Shown: piece by piece, positions 56,198 through 64,000 of the stretch | Position numbering within the stretch: position 1 is the first letter of the stretch | Layout of the letters: each line of letters starts with the position of its first letter | Origin: Heliopora coerulea | Taxonomy: Eukaryota; Cnidaria; Anthozoa; Scleralcyonacea; Helioporidae | NCBI GenBank assembly: GCA_030142905.1 | Contig: JASJOG010000237.1 | Span: 62,001 to 126,000, forward strand | Direction: 5' to 3' | Length of the DNA: 64,000 nt | The notes under the pieces: generated by a model | Database searches by the model: none | Told to the model about the DNA's origin: nothing | Seen by the model: only the letters and a program-made list of their open reading frames with translations | Program-made: the position numbers and the translations under genes

Positions 56198-57045
56198 CAG
56201 GGGGTGGACAAAAAAAGTGGCCATCCTCAGAAATTATGGTTAACGTAACAAAATCGTGACAGGAAGAACAACCGACTTTAAAAATTATGGTTTTAGGGTT
56301 TATTCACCGAAATAATAATAAATATTATCTCAAATCTCAATGTCAATCACTGACTTTTAAAATGCACGAACGTTAAGCAGTCTTAATGATAACAGGTTAC
56401 AAATTCCTGGTACAATTCTATTTCAGAATCATCCTCAGGGTATTATGAAAAGATAACTTCACAAGTTCTTGTGAAGTTATCATTTCATAATTCCTGTTAC
56501 AACTCTGTTGTTTTTCATTTTGACTCTCGCGAATTCGCTCATGAAATCATCAGTCAAGTTTATTAACAAACTGCAGCAACAACAACAACAGAAGTTTTGA
56601 TGCACACCAACTGCATGTACCATTCAATCCTTAAATGGCACTCCTTTCGGTTTTTCAGATCTTTACATCGAGGAGGCATTCTTTCAATAGGCTGACGCAA
56701 GAATTCTTCGGTGATTGCTTGCAATCCATTTTTGAGTCTTTCAAAATGTTCAACTCAGCCAATAAATTTTCAATGAGATTTAGGACAACGCATTTCCATT
56801 TATCCACACTCCCACTAATATACTCACGAGCAAACGATAATTACGGTAAACGATTTTTCTCACTCGAAAATGGTTTCTTGGATTTTTTCCCTCTAATCGA
56901 TGTCTCTCTTTTAAGCGACGCTGAATGGTTTTGGCAGAAACTTTGACCCCAGTCTGAGTTTCTAATTTATCAAGTAGCTATTGCTTGCTTGGGGAACCTT
57001 ATTTGGAACTTTAATAATAAAACGGTCACTTTGGTCTGTAGTTTC
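56198..57045 (-). mobile_element. Tc1/mariner remnant with transposase pieces
   Basis: The left end after TA reads CAGGGGGTGGACAAAAAAAG. At the right GGTCACTTTGGTC is a diverged inverse of the GTGGCC end. On the minus strand between about 56990 and 56640 the protein TGVKVSAKTIQRRLKERH (helix-turn-helix) appears, followed after a deletion by SLIENLLAEL-like and PIERMPPRCKDLKNRK-like pieces of the C-terminus. Broken and non-functional. A tiny palindromic insert (56420-56488) sits inside. Confidence 0.6.
56402..56506. mobile_element. 69-bp palindromic insert with 18-bp TSD
   Basis: AATTCCTGGTACAATTCT (56402-56419) and AATTCCTGTTACAACTCT (56489-56506) differ at two bases and bracket 69 bp. The insert is mainly the hairpin GATAACTTCACAAG/CTTGTGAAGTTATC plus ATTTCAGAATCATCCTCAGG. 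The minus strand of the latter, CTGAGGATGATTCTGAAAT, is the same 3' end seen at 45474. Confidence 0.65.
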
Positions 57046-57219
57046 TGTCTTTACTCGTCAAAGATGAAATTTACAGTCTTGTATTGGATATTGGGTACAG
57101 TAATTTGGGTATTTATATTCGTCATATACTGTGATTTATTTATAAATCTTGGATCTTCAAGGCCAGAGAATGCAAATGCTTGACTGAGTTAGTTCAAATT
57201 CAGAACAAAAACTTCCTAC

Positions 57220-57447
57220 ATTGAATTTGACTTTATCAATTAATTCTTTCCCGGAAGATGCTCTCCCCAGGATGAGTAGAAAATCGTGTCTGGCGTTAGC
57301 CAGGTTAAAGTAAAGGGAGTGAGTTAAACTTTTCAACACACTTAACTTTACTTCCTGATGCAATTTAGATGTGAAAAGGAACGTGAAACATTTCAAACAT
57401 TCAGGAAGTACCTCCTTAGCCAGGTGAAGAAGGTAACGATTGCTCAA
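57220..57447 (-). CDS. Possible DED-like exon
   Basis: The minus strand reads SNRYLLHLAKEVLPECLKCF, then TFLFTSKLHQEVKLSVLKSL, then HDFLLILGRASSGKELIDKV and KF before a GTAGGA donor-like site. The final FLL.ILG.....ELIDKVKF fits the last helices of a death-effector domain. No in-frame ATG is obvious upstream, so the exon may start at a splice site. Together with the death-domain exon it would give a FADD-like order, which is inference. Confidence 0.35.
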
Positions 57448-57479
57448 CGTTGTGATAACTTTTAACGTTCCGACTGTAA

Positions 57480-59740
57480 CTTGGATTTCTTTCCCATATC
57501 ATTGACATTCAGTTGTCTATATCGTACTATCGTTTACTAAACACTGCGATGAATGTCTAGATTTTCACGTGGTCACCAACTTTCTTCGCAAATTTCAAGA
57601 TTAAGTCAATGTCGCTTAATTGTAGAATTCTTGTTCTTATCAAATACTGAATATTTGGCATAAGAAAGTATCGAGTGTCAGTATTAATATATGATTCTAA
57701 CACTCAAAAATATCGAAAATTATAAAATACTTACAATTAAAAATTGCAAGCCATGTACTGGTATGATCATACAAGTATCGGTAGTGTCAAACTCCTTTTT
57801 TGTTAGTTAAATATTAAGAATGACATTTTTTAAAAATCAGGTCAAGACTCAACTCTATTAATGTTACCTCTTACTAATATTACCTCTTGAAAATCTCACT
57901 TGTCAAAAACATGTGGAATTGGGACATTGTCACCATTGATGTGTTCATTTCAGATATGAAATGGGAACATGCATTTTTACATATGAAATATATGAAATAA
58001 CTAAATCGCATGTAAAATGAACTGGTTCAAAATTTCACATGTGAAAACCTGGTTTACGACACATATTTTACATATGAAGTGGAACATTCGCCAGTGAAAA
58101 TTAATTTTACTAATGAGATTTTCATTTAAGTATAGGATTTAAACTATTCACGTGTGACACATTAATTTCATAGGTGAACTTGTAAGAGAAATTTTTTAAG
58201 AAGGGTATTCATTTGAAAATAAAAGTTTTAGAAAAATAGAACTAAAAGCAAACGGATCGTCAATTTATATTTTGTTTCATATTCTCTCAAAGTCATCAAG
58301 AATGCAAAGAAATGCCATGGGAATTCCGTAAAGAATAATAACAATACTTGAGTTTTCCTACCACCATGTTTTGGCAAAGACGTTTTTCGTTGCTGCCTGT
58401 GGCATTTGGTGTTTCTGTATGCCACCCATCAAATATGTGCTAAATTTTCTTCGCAAAATTGATGAAGACCCTGTTCAGGTCCCCCACTAGAGATGAACTA
58501 TTTACGTCACTGACCATCCAATACTATGATTTTATTGGTTTTATTCATTGAGATGCAGAGCTTGTTTGGCCCTCTTTAGACCCTCAAAGCCAATAGAAAT
58601 TGCCCAATCACCCAAAACTATATTTGAGTTTGTTTTATTGACTTTTATGGGGTTGGAACTAGTGACAGAAACGATCTTTTGGAATTTTTTTTTCCGTAAA
58701 ATACCTACTGGCCTTCAACCAAGTCTCATTTGTCATATTTGCTCTTTCCAACTTTTATCCCATCTATTTCAACCTCTTGTCCTGTCTCTCCCATAGTCTC
58801 ATAATTTCTCTTTTTTACGTGATAAATGTTTTTAATACCGCTCGACAAAACATATTCCTGTCCACAGCTCTGTCAGTTGCCATCAGAGTTATTTCATGAT
58901 TTGATATTGGTCAACCCCCCGATGCCCACGAACAAATAAACATGATTTCTTCGAGGGTTAGATTGCTTTGTTCGAACCCGTTATTTCGGTGGATATTTTT
59001 GTCGATTTAGTCATCTCCTCTATCGATTTTTCGCACCAATATCATATTGTTCTACTCATGGGAGCCGTGTGAGAGTGACGTCGTTCAGACAAATTGGTTC
59101 CTAAATACATTCCTAACGAGCCAGCCCACAGGTTGCAAGTCACTTCTTCTCAGTCTTAAAATTTCTGCTTTAACTACTTGTTTCCAGCGAATTTTGATGA
59201 GACTGACATGTGACATCAACAAACAAAAATGATGTACCTGCGAGACCTGCACAACTCCTTTTCAGTCTTACTTTATGCATATTAAACTAGTGTTCCTGCA
59301 ACGAGTTTCTGCTATCGAGTTTTGTTTAGTTTTATGACAATATTAAATATAATTCAACGTTATAAAGGGTCAAGTCATTTTTAGATTCAGAACAAAAGGA
59401 TGCTTTCAGAGAGGTTTGCAAGTTTATATGCTACTCTGGAAAATTATGTTGCATGCAATGTTACTCGATTAATTCATTGCTCCCTTTATTTTATTCTGCT
59501 TGAGACTAGGGAAGTAATTAGGAGAGTAATTGGTCTGGCCAGGAAGGAATGTTAAATAAGGTTACGGTTTGGGTTACTGAGCATCCCGTATCACTTACAA
59601 AAGACGACTCACACTTATCACTTGTAGGGCATGTGTCAAACGTATCATTTGCAGTAAACGCATCACTCGTATTCTAAGTATAATGTATATAATCACACCT
59701 ATCACAGGCATTACTAATTTTACGGGAACCACTGAGTATT
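57480..59740. other. No recognisable gene
   Basis: AT-rich non-coding DNA. Around 57900-58180 there are repeated ACATATGAAAT/TTTCACATGTGAAA strings that look like a degenerate repeat. No domain seen. Confidence 0.4.
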
Positions 59741-59741
59741 T

Positions 59742-59912
59742 TAATAAAATACGCAGCAACAGTATATCCGAAAATCCATAACATATTTAATTTATTCGAC
59801 GTTTCGACTAGGCTTTAGTCATTCCTGATGATGACTAAAGCCTAGTCGAAACGTCCAATAAATTAAATATGTTATCGATTTTCGGATAAACCATAATTGC
59901 GTATTTTATTAC
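59742..59912. mobile_element. Palindromic PLE-terminus-like insert
   Basis: Arms of about 80 bp, beginning AATAAAATACGCA and ending TGCGTATTTTATT, fold on a short centre, CATTCCTGATGATG. Each arm contains ACTAAAGCCTAGTCGAAACG followed by the TCCAATAAATT or TCGAATAAATT type. The style matches 8434-8683. Confidence 0.7.
59825..59855 (+). ncRNA. Hammerhead-like core with intact CTGATGA and GAAAC
   Basis: CTGATGA (59825-59831), one extra T, a 5-bp stem GACTA/TAGTC with loop AAGCC, then GAAACGTC with a self-complementary ACGT as minimal stem III and C at the cleavage position. This is the best preserved hammerhead-like core in the window. The extra base before stem II and the weak stem I leave activity uncertain. 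Such minimal cores usually need to act as dimers. Confidence 0.5.
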
Positions 59913-60419
59913 TGATATGATTAGTATCATTAGTATTTAGTATAACTCGTATCGTATATGAGAAACTACTTCAATCGCATGCTGAGTCAAATGTATCACA
60001 CATACTTTGTACACTGCTTATTACAGGCGACTGATCAGTGACCTACAGCCACAAATCTTTCGCGGGGAAGACATTCTGCTATTGCTTCGAAAATTTTATT
60101 CCAAAATGAACTTTAGGATTTTTAGCCCTGTTAGCAGGACTGGCATTTCAGGCAGGTTGAATTCCTTCCAAGTAACCAGTCCCTTGATAAATACCACAAT
60201 GTATCTTTCTCCGCCTTACAAGCCGAAATCATCCTTTTGAATTCGTTGCAATTCCTTTCGTAGCTTTCCACTTTAGTCTATTTTCAGCAGACTTTAAGAG
60301 AATGAGTTTAACCTAGTTCTTTGAACCATTTTCAGATTCGGACATGTCGATGTTCATTAACCATATATCTTAGAAAAACGACTTGTAACCTCAGACGGTG
60401 GTTGAATCAGTAACCTTAC

Positions 60420-60780
60420 GACCGATGAGATAATTTAACCATTGAGATACAGAGACTAAGACGGTGAACTAACGTGCAAGTTCTACGTATGTGTTGCTTA
60501 AACAGCAACCACAATATGTTAGTAATTGTGTTAAGTGCGGCTGACATTAGAAATGTGGTAGCTTAGAGACATTCATGGATGTTCTTTGGACGTTGGACAG
60601 CCTCTTACTTCAGAAAAACGATTTCTGAGCCCAAGACGAGGATCAAACCTGCAAACTTTGGATGACTGGAGAGACGCTCTAACCATTAAGATACCAAGAC
60701 TTTCATGGCGAGCTACGGTGCGAGTTCTACACATGTATGATAAATGCGGTAGCGACAGACAAACATTCGTATATCGCCCA
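60420..60780 (-). repeat. Degenerate tRNA-like SINE copies
   Basis: Minus-oriented, mutated versions of the unit at 18383 and 55070: GAGACGCTCTAACCATTAAG near 60670, TTTCTGAGCCCAAGACGAGG near 60625, and a weaker copy at 60420-60500. Confidence 0.6.
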
Positions 60781-61369
60781 TGATATCACCATGTTGCTCC
60801 CACATGCACATTGAGCATAACCACCTCGTTTTGTTTTCTTTAATTTTTTTTACATTTCTTTATATTTTCCATGGAATTCAAAAGAAATACACTGGATGTC
60901 AAACATGAGAAATGATGCATTCTGTCACTAGGTAAAAAACTAGGGTTACGTGGAAATATTAAAGTTTTCGAGAAGTAAAAAAAAAGAAAAAGAAAAAAAA
61001 AGTAAGTTAACTACGATCACTGAGAAAAAAAGTGCTTCTAAAAAACTGAAGCTAAGGTGATTTGATGCTCATGAAAGTCAGTTAAGGTGGAAAGGTTGGG
61101 ATGCTGATTAAAGCCGAAAGTTTGTAAAATTATGAATTAATGTATTCATCAGATTATTTTTGTTCAAGTTGAATACTTCGTCATTAAAGTAACACATTTT
61201 TTACATACTAATGAGTAATCATTATGGTACATTAATAACCGACAAACGATAGCAGAAGCCCTACTCATTGACCAGTGGCACAAGTTCATGACGTTATTGA
61301 CAACTGACAAATCGATATCAAAATTTCAAGACTATCAGAAAATGGTCATTCGAACTATTATCTCAGAAA

Positions 61370-61430
61370 TACAACTAATTAATTCCAAATCAGAATTACA
61401 ACTAATTAATTCCAAATCAGAATTACTATT
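61370..61430. repeat. 22-24-bp short tandem repeat
   Basis: CAACTAATTAATTCCAAATC followed by AGAATTA is repeated about two and a half times. Confidence 0.75.
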
Positions 61431-61547
61431 GGATATCAACTATCAGTTGCAATTAGCTTGGAAGAACTGATAAAGATTTGACTCAGTGGAAAAATTTCTC
61501 ATTCCGTATATGAATAGAATAAAATATAAACGTATTTTATATCAACG

Positions 61548-62633
61548 TACCTATCTCGTGTATGTGGATTTTACATATTTGCATTATTTGGATTTTTACG
61601 ATTAAAAATGTAGCATATCTTACCTTTGAAAATTTTATCAGCATGGAAGATTTTTGAGGTCAAAGTTTGAAATTTTGAAGTTTGACCGGGAGAAAAGACA
61701 CTGGTAACTTCTTACCATAAATGACATCAAATTGTGAAAACGACTGAAAAAAGTAGTAAGTGATTTGCATTGCGCACGGTTAGGTTTCTTTTAGAAAAAA
61801 TCGATTTTTGTTTCAAAGAATAGCTCAGAATTGTTCAGAAACGTGCAGAAACATTTTCGAGCATGTATTTTTCCTCGAGTACGGATTGTAGCCGAAAAGA
61901 CTCAGGGATAGACGTCATTGAGGACGAAGGGGGATGCACGACAAATTGCGCAAACGACAACAATGCTGACGATAGCGTCTAATTTTATGAACAAGAACCT
62001 TTGACAGACGAAGAATGGACGTTCCGCGATAACAAAAAAAGATTTGTAGAAGGAATGCGCTTATACGTTCTTCGGAGTTGGTTAGAAAGGTCAGAAACAG
62101 TGAATAATTGGTATGTGAGGCTGTCATTACGTTTCTCTTCAGTCTTGAATGGATCAATAGTCTAGCAGAATCCATAGTGAGCAAAGAACCGGACGGAAAT
62201 CGTAATCTTAGACTAAATATAAGTGCCTTGCAGAATACAAGGTTCTGTATTGTCATGTCAAACCAATTCAGTTGATTTGACGGTGACTTTAAAATAAAAT
62301 CAAAATATCACTGCACCATTGTCCGTGTCTTGTCTTGTTTACAATTTGAATATCAAGTAACACAATGACGTTTTTCGGATTATGCTGCTCTTATTGGTAA
62401 AAAGCGTGTCAAAGTAAATCACTGCTGTTCTCGATCGTTCCCAATTTTGAGTCATTCCCGATAAGTAGTTACTAGTAATTTTTTCTCTCGCCAAACTTCA
62501 AAATTTCAAACTTTGACCACAAAAATCTTACCTCCATGAAGATGAAATTTTCTGAAATGAAGATATATTGCATTTTTAATTAAGAAAAGTCGAAAGAATG
62601 CGAATATGTAAAAGCCTCACACGCAGGATAGGC
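61548..62633. mobile_element. Foldback element with ~140-bp inverted ends
   Basis: CTATCTCGTGTATGTGGATT at the left and AAGCCTCACACGCAGGATAG at the right are inverted relatives. Inner arms pair TCAAAGTTTGAAATTTTGAA with TTCAAAATTTCAAACTTTGA. A hammerhead-like remnant (GGTGACTTTAAAATAAAATC) lies inside at about 62280. No transposase recognised. Confidence 0.65.
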
Positions 62634-62639
62634 TCTTTA

Positions 62640-63750
62640 AAGCCTCCCTCGAATAAGTGGGTCTCCACAAGTACAGTTGTTGATAAACGCCCAGGGGCTC
62701 TTAATTAAGGTAATATGGAATCTATATTTTTGTCTGAATATTCCATAATCCTAATAATTTAAATTCAGAATGAAATTCAGAAGGACTAAGCTAGACATCA
62801 AGTTGGCGAGATGATACATTCTGCGACTTAGTAAAAGGGTCCGTACTCGTGATGAGATATGAAGACGTAATAAAACTGATCATGAAGTCAAAACTTGGTG
62901 GATTGAATGCTAAAATTGACGAAAGAAAATAAAAAAGTAAAATAAAAATAAAATAAACTTAAGTCGAAACACATGGAAATGTTCCTTTTGGTTTACTTTC
63001 TTGAGTAGAGTGGTTTGTCAGGACTAGAACCTTCTAGAATTTGACAACGCTTACAAACCATTCATGCCACTTAAGTTGAAGTAGTGTAACTGGCTGTCTA
63101 CCAGGTGAATTTTAGCTAGCAGACGCAAGAATTCCTTCCGGAAATTACTTTGCGATTACATGACAAAATATTCATTCCAAGCTGAGTTATCGTACTTTCA
63201 GTCCTATTAAATAGGCTGAAATTTTGCCCTTACAACCCACCTCCACTAATCATTAAATCTAATTTTACACAGACATTGATGAATTGGTTATAATTGCCAC
63301 GATAAGGCGCCCTAATTGTCTAGCTCTTCAACAGTCGGATGCTTATCGTAATATGGTTGCATTTAAGTTGTACAGTGACTGGTTCCACCTATAGTGCATA
63401 ACCTGACCTTTAACCGAACTTGTAATGAGTGGTTGTGGCTGAAATTCTTCCCGAATTTAAATTTACTAATGTTCTAACAAGTTATAAACCAATTGCTAGG
63501 CCAACTAAATCGTGAGCGGAGAAATGCAGGCATACATCACAACCAAATCTTCCTTAGATTCTTGAAAATTCTTATAAATATACTGTTAACTAAGGCTTAC
63601 CATAGCTTGGCTGGCCTGTTGGTTTTAAATTAGTGGAAGGTTCTCCCTATGAAATGGACGTAGAAAGCGTAAGAGTTACTGTAATAACTGTTTTTGATTG
63701 AATCGCTCTAAACTAACGGACTGAAGATAAATCACCGCAATTATTGAATT
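62640..63750. other. No recognisable gene
   Basis: AT-rich non-coding sequence. No tandem or inverted repeats noticed apart from short A runs. Confidence 0.4.
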
Positions 63751-63756
63751 ACGCAC

Positions 63757-63968
63757 CATTGTTATCGGCACATTTCCCAGAGCGTCGTGTCGGTTTTGAG
63801 TAGCTTGGTCGCACTTCGAACGTAAAAACCACATATCTTTATCCTTTAGATCGTCAGGACGATTAATCCAACAGTGTTCCCAAAGTTGAACATCAGCCTG
63901 GAAACTAGAATTCACAAATTGCATCATTGAGCAACTGTTTTCGCCAAGAGGACTTTGTATTAACTCTG
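63757..63968 (-). CDS. Possible internal exon, unknown protein
   Basis: On the minus strand, CTAATTTTGCCTCTAG is a good branch point, pyrimidine tract and acceptor. It is followed by an open frame: ELIQSPLGENSCSMMQFVNS, then SFQADVQLWEHCWINRPDDL, then KDKDMWFLRSKCDQATQNRH and DALGNVPITM. A donor ATG|GTGCGT lies at 63757. Four cysteines and three tryptophans suggest a folded domain. I do not recognise it. The gene would continue beyond the right edge of the window. Confidence 0.35.
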
Positions 63969-64000
63969 CTAGAGGCAAAATTAGTGTAAAGTTTAACACG

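Overview
The window looks like metazoan nuclear DNA, most likely from a cnidarian (coral or sea anemone type). It is AT-rich, and its short exons carry GT-AG junctions. Fragments of animal genes are present (strumpellin/WASHC5, a death-domain protein, a trypsin-like protease), and the rest is packed with Penelope-like, hAT, Tc1/mariner, tRNA-derived and foldback elements. The cnidarian call is inference from the repeat styles and protein similarity; the sequence itself contains no species marker. There are no bacterial operons, CRISPR arrays or phage modules.

The main large-scale structure is an old direct segmental duplication. Copy A (about 1.07-16.35 kb) and copy B (about 28.6-41.2 kb) each contain the first exons of a WASHC5-like gene in the same order and strand. 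Copy A has exons 1, 2, 4 and 5. Copy B has exons 1, 2 (twice), 3 and 5. Each copy has its own stops, frameshifts or missing exons, so both read as pseudogenes that decayed differently. Lining A up against B reveals the empty site of many transposon insertions: a foldback at 3.8 kb, an LTR-like piece at 12.9 kb, palindromic inserts, hAT elements at 14.8 and 37.3 kb, and others.

Between the copies (16.35-28.6 kb) lie a Tc1/mariner end and a decayed Penelope-like element (PLE, 16.76-19.09 kb). That PLE is itself split by a tRNA-derived repeat array and by a 158-bp hAT MITE. A trypsin-like (FAM111-like) protease exon abuts it on the minus strand. Several MITEs and minisatellites follow.

After copy B, 41.2-47.4 kb is repeat-rich. 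At 47.63-50.95 kb two nearly identical PLE copies lie head to head, with 1629/1632-bp arms and a 25-bp loop, inside a 12-bp target-site duplication. Each copy encodes reverse transcriptase plus a GIY-YIG endonuclease. From 54.3 to 57.5 kb the minus strand carries a clear death-domain last exon and two weaker death-fold-like exons, interrupted by a second tRNA-like tandem array. The remainder (57.5-64 kb) is mostly non-coding with foldbacks, plus a possible unidentified exon at the right edge.

A recurring theme is small palindromic or head-to-head inserts flanked by 12-18-bp target-site duplications. Several contain a hammerhead-ribozyme-like core next to PLE-like termini or tRNA-like promoters. 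All coordinates were read by eye, so boundaries described as approximate may be off by tens of bases.
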